Shown piece by piece: positions 31,958-41,452 of a stretch of DNA of 64,000 nucleotides; position 1 is the stretch's first letter; each line of letters starts with the position of its first letter. A program made the translations under genes and the position numbers. The notes beneath the pieces are model-generated. The model was not told the origin of the DNA, made no database searches, and was given only the letters and a program-made list of their open reading frames with translations. The stretch covers positions 124,001 through 188,000 of the forward strand of contig CALNYL010000011.1 in assembly GCA_942490775.1 (NCBI GenBank). The letters run 5' to 3'. Source of the DNA: UBA6489 sp942490775 (lineage in GTDB: Bacteria; Patescibacteriota; Gracilibacteria; BD1-5; UBA6164).

Positions 31958-32133
31958 AGTTTTTTGTTAGTATATAAATTATTAAATAATTTCCTATCCT
32001 CATTATCCCACTCTAAAGAAATTTCCAATCCCATTCTCCAAGCAATATGCTCTATCATATGCGAAACAAAATCATTTTTTGTTTCTATGCTTTTGTTCTT
32101 TACATTTCAATATTTTAGTTTTATTTTTTGCAT
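31948..32133 (-). CDS. Short protein, possibly an IGPD-like half domain
   Basis: 61 residues from ATG 32133; its TAA lies inside the hisC start region (overlap 31948-31957). The reading contains DFVSHMIEHIAWRMGLEISL then EWDNEDRKLF. SHMIEHIAWRxG resembles the HM-E-x-A/LxxHSG helix of imidazoleglycerol-phosphate dehydratase, which is built from two similar halves. The match is short and made by eye. It could be a HisB-related remnant, a small operon protein of unknown role, or the N-terminal part of a longer lost gene. Confidence 0.4.
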
Positions 32134-32240
32134 AAAGTTTTTGTTATGGAATAAAAAAGTGTTCAAAATTTGTATTGTTTGGAAATTTGTGTTAGAGTAT
32201 GTATGTAAATTAATATTTTATATTTTTAATTTTTTTTATT

Positions 32241-32681
32241 ATGGCATTAACTACTAGTCCTTCAAAAACAGAACAATTACCTGAGTCTTCTGAACAATTA
32301 AATATAGCAGAAGAAATGGAAAATTTATTTAATAAAGCAGGAGATATTATTGCAAAGTTTGGTTCAAGAGTTATTTGTTTATGACTTTGTGAGGACTCTC
32401 CTAGCGAACCATCTAATCGTAGAATATACTTTAAAATAGACTGATATAATGGTGTTATGGAACTTAAAAACAACATTATGAAATTTGAAGATAAAACTAC
32501 ATGAGAAACAAAGACAATAGAAGACTTCCAACTTGAGGAATTTAGATTTTTAAACAAAGAATGAAAATCACAGAAGTTCTGAAATTGAAAGATATCATGA
32601 GAAGGACTGAAATTAACAAAATATATGAAAATAGCAGAAAATTTGATTGATAAACTAGAAACTAAATATGAAAAAAAATAG
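32241..32681 (+). CDS. Unrecognised protein on the opposite strand inside the his cluster
   Basis: 146 residues, ATG 32241, stop TAG 32679-32681, followed 30 bases later by a strong terminator. Sequence: Ser/Glu-rich start, then SRVICLGLCEDSPSEPSNRR, IYFKIDGYNGVMELKNNIMK, and a C-terminal helical part with repeated K-W/F-G patterns. TGA codes seven or so Gly. No family recognised. It interrupts the histidine operon between hisF and the gene before hisC, in the opposite direction, so downstream his genes need their own promoter. Confidence 0.55.
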
Positions 32682-32711
32682 AAAAGTTAAAAAATACTTA
32701 TAAAAAACTCC

Positions 32712-32744
32712 AAATGATTATAGTCCCACTATAATCATTTTTTT
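32712..32744 (+). terminator. Intrinsic terminator
   Basis: Stem AAATGATTATAGT-CCC-ACTATAATCATTT followed by a T-run. It ends the plus-strand gene 32241-32681. Confidence 0.88.
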
Positions 32745-32824
32745 TCGTTTATTTTAAAGAACATCCAAAACCACCTAAAAAAACATCAACCTACCTACTT
32801 TTCCCTTCCTTACCAAAAAAGTAG

Positions 32825-33598
32825 CTAGGAAGTAATCCTCACCTCAATCCCTCCTTCCCCCAAATACTCCTTCAACTCCCCAACTCCAAATTTATCATAA
32901 TGAAACACAGAAGCAGCCAAAGCTCCACTAACATCCGCTTGCTCAAAAACCTCTAAAAAGTCCTGCTTTTCCCCAGCTCCTCAAGATGCTATAAGTGGAA
33001 CTGATGAAATTTTTCACATAATTTTTAGTTGCTCTATATCATATCAATCTCTTACCCCATCCTGATTTATACAGTTCAAAACTATTTCTCAAGCTCATCT
33101 TTTAATCACTTCTTTTATCCAATCAGAAGTTTTTATTTTAGTGTTTTGCATGGTCTTTTCACTCCCCGTATATTTATAGACAAAATAATCTTTACCATCA
33201 AAGTAAGAGTCTATTCATATAACAACCGCCTGACTCCCAAAGACTTCAGAAAATTCATTTATAATATCTGGATTATCCAAAGCAGGAGAGTTTATGCTTA
33301 TTTTATCCGCTCCGAGATTGAGTATTTTTCTTGCATCTTCTAGAATTTTTATCCCTCCAGCAACACAAAAGGGAATATTTATAATTCTAGCGATATCCTC
33401 GACCCATTTTTTATCTACCACATCTCAAGTTGTACTAGCACTTATACCATAAAACACCAATTCATCAGCTCAAGCTTTAACATATTTTTCAGCTAATTTT
33501 AAGACATTTCAAACAACTCTATGGTTTTTAAACTTTACTCATTTAACCACCTTTCAATCTTTTACATCCAAACATGGAATTATTCTTTTTATTATCAT
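32825..33598 (-). CDS. hisF: Imidazole glycerol phosphate synthase, cyclase subunit
   Basis: 257-residue TIM barrel. Seen: MIIKRIIPCLDVKDGKVVKG with catalytic Asp11, AGADELVFYGISAST, IPFCVAGGIKILEDARKIL, GADKISINSPAL, VVIGIDSYFDG with the second catalytic Asp region, GAGEIVLNCINQDGVRDGYD and VPLIASGGAGEKQDF. It uses ammonia from HisH to make IGP and AICAR. The partner HisH gene lies two genes upstream but is frameshifted. Confidence 0.94.
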
Positions 33599-33811
33599 AG
33601 TTTTTTAGGTTATTGAAGTAAAATATATCTTATTCTATAGTCTTACCTCTATCTTGCCCTAAAGGATACACTTCGTAAAATTCTTTCTCCTTTCTGGAGA
33701 AAGAGGCTCCAAATTGTCCCCCTTTCCCTGACAAGGGGAGAGGATTCAGGAGAGAGGTAAAACCAAGGGAGAGAAAGAAAAATTATTCCCCCTCCCTTAG
33801 TAAGGAGGGGA
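33599..33811. repeat. Cluster of three family A palindromes
   Basis: Between hisA and hisF: CTTTCTCCTTTCTGGAGAAAGAGGCT (33682-33709), CCCTTTCCCTGACAAGGGGAGAGGATTCAG (33721-33750) and CCCCCTCCCTTAGTAAGGAGGGGACTAAGAGGG (33787-33820). The third provides the last codons of hisA. Confidence 0.7.
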
Positions 33812-34519
33812 CTAAGAGGGTGGTAAAATCCCTCTTCCCTCATAAAAAGCCTTTCACACAATTATCCCCGCACTCCCTATATTCTTAGCATTTATAATAT
33901 CATCACTATCCTTAACTCCCCCTGAAACCACTATCTCAAGTTTTGAATAGTTCTTTATTATCCTCTCATACAAATCTAAATTCACTCAAAATAACTTTCA
34001 ATCATTTAAAATACTTGTAATATTAAATCTTTTTACTCATAGTTTGCTGTATAGATCTAATATTTCAAAATACTTTGACTCAGATTTTTGTTTCCATCAG
34101 TTTGTGTAACAATACCCTCAAATCACATCTATTCATATAGAAAAACTTTCCGCTCAAAACTCCTCTATAAAACTTTTCATTTTTTCAGGAGATTTTATAG
34201 CAAGACTTCAAATATTTACATATTTAACTCACAGCTTTATTATTTTTTTTACATCTTCTCTAGTTCTAATTCCTCAACCAAAATCTACATTTAAACTAGA
34301 GTTTTCTAGGATTTTCTCTATCAAATCCCACTCAATAACTTTTCATTCTCTAGCTCAAATCAAGTCTACTAAATGTAAATCTTTCAGTCAAATATTTTCA
34401 AAGTATTTTATTGTTTCAAAAATATCTTTATCATAAAAAGTCTTTTCCTCATAATTTCACTCACTCAATCTAACAATTTTTCAATCTATAATATCTATCG
34501 CAGGTATTATACTAAACAT
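33812..34519 (-). CDS. hisA: ProFAR isomerase
   Basis: 235-residue TIM barrel: MFSIIPAIDIIDGKIVRLSE with catalytic Asp8, NIGLKDLHLVDLIGAREGKV, DFGGGIRTREDVKKI, KYVNIGSLAIKSP, SFSIGIDVIGGYCYTNGWK with the second catalytic Asp, and EIVVSGGVKDSDDI. It isomerises the ProFAR aminoaldose to the ketose. The last residues (GRGILPPS) come from an adjacent family A palindrome, so the natural stop may have been replaced by repeat sequence. Its start lies 4 bases from the hisH stop codon. Confidence 0.93.
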
Positions 34520-34523
34520 AGTT

Positions 34524-35446
34524 TTATAGGTTATCAATTAAAAACTTTCTCAAAAATTTCTCACCCTCTTTCCCTGACTTTTCAGGATGAAACTGAACTC
34601 AGAAGAAATTATCCTTTCTCACAGCAGAAGAAAAATTATTTATATAATCAGTTTCTAAAACTGTATACTCTCAAACAGGAACATAGTATGAATGTACAAA
34701 ATACATCTGCCCATTTTCTCAACTTGGTTTTCATTCTCCCCTCTCCTGAAGGGGGAGGGTTAGGGAGGGGTATATAACATCATTCCACCCCATATGAGGA
34801 ACTGGCAATTCTTTACTAACAAATCTCTTTACTTCTCACTTAATAATTCACAAAGTCTCAACATTTCACTCTTCTGACTTTTCAAAAGTAATTGCATTCA
34901 AAGACAAATTCACAAAAAAGGATTCTTATAGTTTCTTATAACACCAGCCAAATCAAGATTTTCTAATTGCCTCATAGCATATTTAGCATTTCAAACTCAA
35001 GGAAAAATAACTAAATCAGAACTCTCTATTTCTTCCCTATCAGAAGTAGTTTTAAAATCTACTCACAACCTATTTAAACAACTCTCCACAGACCTAATAT
35101 TTCCACTTCCATAATCTATAACTACGATATCTTTTCATCTTAATTTTTTTTCTAGGATCCCCCCCTTATCAAACCTTTTAGAGAGTTCTTTTTGTATATC
35201 TTTCATAAAAATATTTTTAATATTTAAGGCTACTAGAGAGTGAAAAAATAAATCTGCAAACTCTGAGATTATTTCTTTTTTATCTCAGTCTTTTAGTGCT
35301 AAAACTAATTCTCCAGCTTCTTCAATTATTTTTTCTAAAACCTTATTTCAATTTTTAGCTTTTAGACTTGCTACATAAGAATCTTTAGAATTTTCTTTTA
35401 GTCTTTGGGTGATTATTTTTTCTAGTTTTTGGAAAGTTTCTTCCAT
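34524..35446 (-). CDS. hisEH: HisE-HisH fusion (frameshift in the HisH part)
   Basis: Starts at ATG 35446. Residues 1-~90 are phosphoribosyl-ATP pyrophosphatase: KIIEEAGELVLALKDGDKKE, EFADLFFHSLVALNIKNIF, ELSKRFDKGGILEKKLR. The same frame runs straight into HisH: DIVVIDYGSGNIRSVESCLN, VIFPGVGNAKYAMRQL and the nucleophile loop FLGICLGMQLL. In the T4 run at about 34885-34890 one T is missing, and the rest continues in another frame: FEKSEEGN, PVPHMGWND, YFVHSYYVP (catalytic His), FFGVQFHPEKSG (His/Glu). A family A palindrome (34732-34772) lies in frame between MGWND and YFVHSYY and adds ~20 residues. As deposited, HisH is broken by one base. Confidence 0.85.
34732..34772. repeat. Family A palindrome inside hisH
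   Basis: TTCTCCCCTCTCCTGAAGGG followed by GGAGGGTTAGGGAGGGGTAT. On the coding strand it specifies YPSLTLPLQERGE, and almost the same peptide (YPSLTLPLQERE) is encoded by the copy at the end of hisI. Confidence 0.8.
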
Positions 35447-35456
35447 AGTTCTACCT

Positions 35457-35975
35457 CTATCTTGAATTCTTTCTACTCCAGAGTACTCTCTCTTGCTTCA
35501 CAATTCACTCTTGTCCTTTCTGGAGAAAAGAGGCTACAATCTTTTTCTTTCTTTTTTGTAGCCTCTTTCCTTTAGTGATTAAAAGGAAAGGATTCAGGTA
35601 TGGGATTACAAAATTATTATCACCTTTTTGTTCCCTCTCCTGAAGGGGGAGGGTTAGGGAAGGGTATAAAAAGACCTCAAAACAACTCTCACTTCCCAAA
35701 TGACAAGCAGGTCAATTTTTCTTTACTTTTACAACAATAGAATCACCATCACAATCCACTAACACTTCTTTAACCTCCTGTGTATTTCAACTTGTTTTAC
35801 CCTTTTCCCAAATCTCATTTCTACTTGTTGAAAATAATACAACTCTTTCAGTACTTTTCATCATTTCAAAACTTTCCCTTGAAGAATAAGCAAGAGTTAA
35901 AACCTCTAAAGTCTCATAATCCTGTATTATTGTAGGAATTAATCCTCATCTTTTATCCCAATCTATTTTTTTCAT
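35457..35975 (-). CDS. hisI: Phosphoribosyl-AMP cyclohydrolase with repeat-derived tail
   Basis: 172 residues; the first ~105 are HisI: GLIPTIIQDYETLEVLTLAY, LFSTSRNEIWEKGKTSGNTQ, VLVDCDGDSIVVKV with the D-x-D-x-D metal site, and GPACHLGSESCFEV with catalytic Cys residues. HisI cores normally end about here. The frame continues ~65 residues through two or three family A palindromes (YPSLTLPLQERE, then a Lys/Arg-rich segment) to a TAG at 35457-35459. The tail has no known function and probably arose by repeat insertion over the original stop. It overlaps no other gene; hisE starts 11 bases on. Confidence 0.88.
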
Positions 35976-36084
35976 ATTTTTTTATTTTTAAAAATATATT
36001 AGAAACTCCGTAGAGACTTCCATTTATGATGTCTTCATTTCATCTGCAAAGCAATACCTTGTGTCTGCTCTAATTTGGCTAATT

Positions 36085-36996
36085 CTAATAAACCTGTCTC
36101 AAAGGCTCAACCAAAATATCCGTTCCTCAAATTTTTCTAATCCTTGTAATAGTACTCACATCATACTTTCTTATCAAAATCCTCAAAGTCACATAATCCT
36201 CATCATTAGTCTCTAATACATTAGGGTACCTTCAAGGAAATATTTCTAAAATAACATCCATCAAATCTCTCCTTATATTAAAAGAAATCAAATCATACTT
36301 CTCCGCATCCAAAACAGACTTCATATTTATAACAAAATCCTCTAAAAACTCCCTTTTTTCTGAACTCAAATCCTTCCTTCAAAAAATCCTTATAGAATTA
36401 TCTGGTAAATCAGACAACACCTTTCACAAATAAGTATTTTCATCAACACTCCTAGTCTCTCACAAAATATCTAATCAATTTTGCTTAGCCGTTTCCCCAC
36501 TCTCAACTATTTCAAAAGAAATAGCTCAAAACCTTTTAGCCAATAACTCAGAATCTGACTCTGACTTTTTTATAACAATATCATTTCAAACATATTTTTT
36601 TGCAAGATTCGGATATTTAGTAATAATAAAATCAAACTGCTTTCATAAACTCTTATCAAAATCTACTTCAATCTCTTTATCCACAAGTAAACAAAACCTA
36701 GACTTTGATTTTTCCAAATCAAGCATCTCTTCTAGAAAAATCTTTTTATTTTCTAAACTCAAATTAACCTCACCAGCAATATCAGAACCTATAATAAATC
36801 CTTCAATATCACCATACTCTACACTTGTACAAATCTGCTCAACTCCCTTTATTTGCACAAATCTTATATTTCATATAACACACTCTCCAGTTCTTCAAAA
36901 GCTCAACTTATATCAGATCCTCTGAAACATATCCTCAACAATACTAAAAACCCTAGCCTGTTTAGATATTCAAATCGATAATTTATAATCTGTCAT
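36085..36996 (-). CDS. hisG: ATP phosphoribosyltransferase HisG
   Basis: 303 residues, first gene of the operon; commits ATP and PRPP to histidine synthesis. Seen: an N-terminal KLSIGISKQARVFSIVEDMF, IRFVQIKGVEQICTSVEYGD, GFIIGSDIAGEVN, FDFIITKYPNLAKKYV, EIVESGETAKQNGLDIL (the PRPP loop E-S-G-x-T) and a C-terminal ferredoxin-like domain typical of the long, HisZ-independent form (YPNVLETNDEDYVTLRILIR). The C-terminal domain is the histidine feedback site in this class. An upstream hairpin (37218-37245) belongs to the preceding locus. Confidence 0.85.
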
Positions 36997-37123
36997 TTTT
37001 TTTTGTTAAATAATAAAATTTTAATAATCCATACCTGACCTAAGATATACTCTTCGTAAAATCATTTGAAAGGAAAGAACTACATAATTAGAATTAATAT
37101 TTCTTAAATCATCTTATTTTTAG

Positions 37124-37172
37124 AGGGGGGGGGGGGGGGGAGGGGGGGGGGAAGGAGGGGGGGGGGAGGGGA
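37124..37172. repeat. Near-pure poly-G tract
   Basis: Starts after TTATTTTTAGA: runs of G16, G10, G2, G10 or more, broken only by A. It is starkly out of place in DNA this AT-rich. Potential G-quadruplex on the plus strand, or a sequencing/assembly artefact. Confidence 0.7.
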
Positions 37173-37217
37173 GCTTTATTTATTTTTTTCCTCCAAACAA
37201 AAAATTAGTTTATAAAA

Positions 37218-37245
37218 AAAGCCATTACTCTGCAGTAATGGCTTT
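37218..37245 (-). terminator. Intrinsic terminator (minus strand)
   Basis: Stem AAAGCCATTACT-CTGC-AGTAATGGCTTT; in the minus direction it runs into TTTTTTT. It would end transcription of the thioredoxin-domain pseudogene upstream of hisG. Confidence 0.8.
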
Positions 37246-37468
37246 CAAAATTTTTCTCTACTTAAAATAAGCAGTATTTTGTAAATCTATTACTACGATG
37301 GCTTAGTGGATGATGATGTATGTTCATTAGTCTTTGTTTTCTTTTAAACATTTTTTATAATTTTATTAATAATAATTAATTTTTTCTTTGTAGTTAGATC
37401 TCTCTCCTGAATCCTCTCCCCTTCTCAGGGGAAAGGGGCTACAATTTTAGAAAAAACAAAAAAACTGC

Positions 37469-37592
37469 TATTTCTTTTTTGAAATAACAGTTTTAATTTT
37501 AATATTTTTTTAAATACAAAATTCTCTAGAGACTGTTATTTCAGAATCTAGCATGATGAATGTTATTTTGTAAATTAAGCATTTTGTATTTT
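37469..37592. repeat. ~120-base structured repeat, copy 1
   Basis: CTGCTATTTCTTTTTTGAAATAACAG..AGACTGTTATTTCAGAATCTAGCATGATGAATGTTATTTTGTAAATTAA, about 80% alike to copy 2 at 38718-38845. Both can fold as a long hairpin. They flank the thioredoxin-domain pseudogene. Confidence 0.65.
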
Positions 37593-37666
37593 TTCTCTTG
37601 GAATTAATGTTACTTGCACTTTATGAAAAATTTGAGATTTGTCAAAAGATTTTTTAAAACTTGAGA

Positions 37667-38734
37667 TTATGCCAATAAATAGTTATTACAAATTCTCTCC
37701 AATTCAGATGAAGAACCTGTTCATCACTGTTTTACTTTCACAAGTTCTCAGTCTTTAAAAAAAGCCACCGTTGGATATCATTTAATTTTATAACCAAATA
37801 GAAATTCCAGATTAACTAATAAAAGAGTATTCTCAGGTCAATTAACACTTCATATTTTTACATTTTTTCAAAAATCTGCTTTCTCAATATCTTTTTTTTC
37901 TTTTAGGACAATTTCCACAATCAGGGTCGTAAAAATAAACTATATAATTTCATTTACCTACTTTTTTCTGAAAATTGCTACTATCTAACACAATAAAAAT
38001 TCCATCTTTTTTTTCTGCAAAAGCTTCTTTCTCCAAAGGGCGATCACTTTTTAGGTGTGATAAATCAACAGGACAAATATCACCATCACATAATGTTCCT
38101 GTTGTTCTTTTTTCACCCTCAGCAACTACAACACTTTCTTCTTTCTTTTTTACTACTTTTTTCCCCTCAATATATTTCTCTAATTTAATTTTTACTTTTT
38201 TAAGTTCAGAGATTAAACTAAGAAAAGCTTTATTTTCTTCATATTTTTTGATAACACGATTCATATCTGCTAACCATTTTTTTTTTTTTTTTTTTAACCT
38301 TGGATAATTCATATCTTTCAGTATTTGAGAAATCAAATTATTCCCATGATTTTATGTACTTTGTTAATTTTTCTCTTTCCACTTTATTATAAATACTAAT
38401 ATCATATTCTTGCACCATATTAGAATTTTTATTTCTTTTTTCAGGATTAGGCTCTAATTTTGCATCAACATAATCTTTTAATGTTTTCCTAACTTCCCTA
38501 AGCTGAGGAATCATATCAGAAACAAGAGAATTATTTTCACTCTCTTCAATCTTTTCATCCATTTCTGATATAGCTCTTTGGATACTAGATAGATAATGAT
38601 AATTAAGATTAATATTTTTCCATTCTTTTATATATCACAGTAATTCAGTTCTAGTTATTTTGTTTTTTAACTTATCTAAATTATATTGTGCTTCTAAAAT
38701 ACTTCTTGTTGATTTAAAAACTGCTACTTCATTT
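37667..38734 (-). pseudogene. Thioredoxin-domain protein, broken by two frameshifts
   Basis: Read across three frames this is one protein: an N-terminal helical, charged region (ILEAQYNLDKLKNKITRTEL, then MDEKIEESENNSLVSDMIPQ), a Lys-rich linker, and a C-terminal thioredoxin fold with IVYFYDPDCGNCPK (CGNC redox pair), GYPTVAFFKDGELVKVKQGG (cis-Pro) ending CNNYLLA at TAA 37667-37669. Frame changes occur near the in-frame TAA at 38338-38340 and at the A-run around 37870. No start codon is visible at the left end of the N-terminal frame, which runs into a structured repeat. Either a decayed gene or two homopolymer errors. Confidence 0.7.
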
Positions 38735-38845
38735 CTGAAATAACAGTTTAATTTCTAATTTTTTTTTAAAATTACAAAATTACTAGAAACTGTCATTTCA
38801 GTATCCAGTGATGATGAATGTTATTTTGTAATTTAATCATTTTCA
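38718..38845. repeat. ~120-base structured repeat, copy 2
   Basis: CTGCTACTTCATTTCTGAAATAACAG..AAACTGTCATTTCAGTATCCAGTGATGATGAATGTTATTTTGTAA. Direct repeat of 37469-37592, 1.25 kb away, upstream of the pseudogene. Confidence 0.65.
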
Positions 38846-38880
38846 TAATTTTTCTAAAAAATTTAATTATTGACATAATA

Positions 38881-40110
38881 TTATTTTATACCCATCTGTC
38901 AAAAGTTTTTTTTTTTTTTCTTCCTCAACTTCTCTATCCCAATCAAACTCTTCCCCTCCAAAAGCTTCAAACTCGCACCTCATCAAGTCGAAATAAAACT
39001 AAACCTATCCGCCAATCAAAGCCCATTAATAATACTTATAGAATCCCCACCTCAAACAATAGTAACACCACCGCTCTCAGCCAAAATACTAGCAACACTA
39101 GCACTACCATTAAAAAACTCCTCCAACTCATAAGCCCCCATCGGTCAATTCCAAAAAATAGTCTTAGCCCCTATGCACTTCTCCCTAAATAAATTCACAG
39201 ACCCCACTCAAATATCAAGCCCCATAAAATCCCTCGGAATCTCATTATACCCCACAGTCTTCATATCTCAATCTCTCCCAAAAACCTTAGAAACAACAAA
39301 ATCAACAGGCAAAACTAACTCCTTCCCCTGCTCCTCCATAGTTTTTATAATCTCCCTCGCATCATTCAAAAGATAATCCTCAACCAAACTCCTTCACACC
39401 TCATACCCCTTAGCCTTCAAAAAAGTAAAAGCCATAGCACCACCAATAATTATTTTATCAACCCTTCCAACCAACTGCTTCACCGCCAATAACTTTGAAC
39501 TAATCTTACTTCAACCAACTATCGCCACAAAAGGTCTATCAGGACTATCTACAACCTCTCTCAAATAAGAAATCTCTTTCTGAACTAAAAAACCCAACCC
39601 CTTTTTATCACTCGGAAAAAAATCAGTTATCCTATCTATAGAAGCATGTTGCCTATGAATAACTCAAAAACCATCATTTATATAAACATCAGCCATACTA
39701 GAAAGCTGACCTGCAAACCCTTCATCATTTTTCACCTCCCTATCATCAAATCTCAAATTCTCAAGCAAAAGAATCTCCCTAGACTTTAAATCCTTTGCTA
39801 TTTTAATAGTCTCAGAATTACAAACTCAATCAGCCATTTTCACATCCCACCTAAGCATAGCTCTCAAAACCCTCTGCACAGGCTCCAAACTAAATTGCTT
39901 CTGATATCAACTTCACCTCGGCTTCCCTAGATGACTAGCCATAACTATACTACAATTTTGATCCAAAAGATACTCTATAGTATGCAAAGCCCCTTTCAAT
40001 CTAGTATAATCTGAAATATCCTTATTTTTATCAAAAGGCACATTAAAATCAAACTTAGCAAAAACCCTCTTTCACCTCAAATCTATATCCTGAATTCTTA
40101 GTATTTTCAT
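38881..40110 (-). CDS. pgk: Phosphoglycerate kinase
   Basis: 409 residues. Seen: the N-terminal VFAKFDFNVPFDKNKDISDY, IVMASHLGKPRGSGYQKQFS, ILLLENLRFDDREVKNDEGF, VYINDGFGVIHRQHASI, PFVAIVGGSKISSKLLAVKQ, LGFLVQKEI, KTIFWNGPMGAYELEEFFNG and VTIVGGGDSISIINGLGLAD followed by FISTGGGASLKLLEGKSL. Transfers phosphate between 1,3-BPG and ADP. The extreme C-terminus has a Lys run (KKKKK) from an A15-like stretch, then NFGQMGIK and a stop, where a homopolymer error could hide a different end. It follows gapA in a glycolytic cluster. Confidence 0.95.
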
Positions 40111-40129
40111 TTTTATTAAAGGAATTAAC

Positions 40130-40274
40130 AATTATACCTCTATTTTGAATTTTCCCCCAGGGGACTCTCTCTTGAGTAAACTCAATTCACCTTGTTTCCC
40201 CTTTCTGTAGAAAGAGGAACAAACTGCAGTTTTTTCATTGTTCCCTCTCCTGAAGGGGGAGGGTTAGGGAGGGG
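40130..40274. repeat. Family A palindromes between gapA and pgk
   Basis: CTTGAGTAAACTCAATTCACC with CCCCTTTCTGTAGAAAGAGG (40168-40215) and CCCTCTCCTGAAGGGGGAGGGTTAGGGAGGGG (40243-40274). Confidence 0.7.
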
Positions 40275-41276
40275 TTATTTCCCAACATAAACAGCCATAT
40301 CAACCAATCTAGACGAATACCCCCACTCATTATCATACCAAACCATAAGCTTAAGTAAATTCCCATCAACAACCTGAGTCATATCTGGTGCAACTATTGA
40401 ACTATTAGAATTTCATACAAAATCACTAGAAACCCTCATATCATTATCCATCAAAATAATCCCCTTATAACTACCCTTTGAATATTTCTCTAAAATATTA
40501 TTTACCTCCTCAACCGAAGTATCTTTCTTTAAAACATAATTCACATCAACCAAACTAACATTAGCAGTAGGAACCCTAACTGATTGACCATGAATCTTCC
40601 CTTTTAACTCAGGCATAATCTTAGTCATAGCCTTAGCCGCTCAAGTAGTAGTAGGAATTATATTTAAACCAGCAGCTCTCCCCCTCCTTCTATCCTTCAA
40701 ATTCTTAGAATCCAATACAGCCTGACTAGTAGTATAAGAATGAATAGTAGTCATAATAGCCTTCTCTATTCAAAACTCATCCTCTATCAATCTAGTCACA
40801 GGTCATAAACAATTCGTCGTACAACTAGCATTAGAAATAATACTCTCTCCAGCATAATCCTTTTCATTCACTCAAATAACATAAGTAGAAGTATCATCCT
40901 TAGCAGGAGCAGACAAAACCACCTTTTTAACTCAATTCTTTAAATGAGGCTTAGCCAACTCAGTAGTCAAAAACTGTCAAGTACAATCCAAAACAACCTC
41001 AGCTCAATATTTCCCAAAATCCAAAGTCTCAGGATTTCTATCTGATAAAATTTTAGCCTTTGTATTCTCTCAAATAATCATATAAGAATCTTCAACTTTT
41101 ACCTCTTCCACATATTTAGTATGAACAGAATCATACTTAGTCATATACTCAATCTCACAGTGAGGAGTACTTGAATTTATTGCAACCAACTCAACATCAT
41201 CTCTACCTGAAATTATTTTAGCAACACAAATTCAAATTCTCCCATATCAATTTATAGCAACTTTTACTTTTTTCAT
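40275..41276 (-). CDS. gapA: Glyceraldehyde-3-phosphate dehydrogenase
   Basis: 333 residues. NAD-binding start VKVAINGYGRIGICVAKII, catalytic SIISNASCTTNCLGPVTRLI (nucleophile Cys), TIHSYTTSQAVLD with the active-site His, RRRGRAAGLNIIPTTTGAAK, and the C-terminal MVWYDNEWGYSSRLVDMAVY. Length and motifs are canonical. Residue 32 region (VELVAINSST) lacks a clear Asp, so NADP use cannot be excluded. TGA encodes the Rossmann glycines. Confidence 0.95.
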
Positions 41277-41452
41277 TTTTTTAATTTTTAAGAAATAGTT
41301 AAGTTATTATAGTCATTTTGAGAGAAAATAAAGTTTTTTTTAAGGTATTTTCTTTTTAATAAAGACAAGAAGTAAAAAAATTTCCAAAAACATCATTTTT
41401 ACATATAATAAAAACTCTTAAAAAAATACTTTAATTTCTAACTTTTTGAAAC

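Larger units (their letters stand above)
36997..37666. other. Gap with poly-G tract, terminator and repeats
   Basis: From left: an AT-rich leader of hisG; an exceptional G tract at 37124-37172 (about 45 G of 50 bases, interrupted by A or AA); a minus-strand terminator at 37218-37245; a family A palindrome at 37397-37443; and copy 1 of a ~120-base repeat at 37469-37592 containing the inverted pair GAAATAACAGT / ACTGTTATTTC. No intact gene seen. Confidence 0.6.

Noticed and set aside
33029..33343. Plus-strand frame antisense to hisF
   Set aside because: Shadow of hisF without motif.
34524..34700. Separate small gene for the C-terminal part of HisH
   Set aside because: Its first residues continue the HisH fold exactly at the T-run, with no start codon or spacing for an independent gene; a single-base frameshift explains it better.
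37124..37172. Poly-G as a coding poly-glycine tract
   Set aside because: No open frame extends through it with protein-like flanks in either direction.
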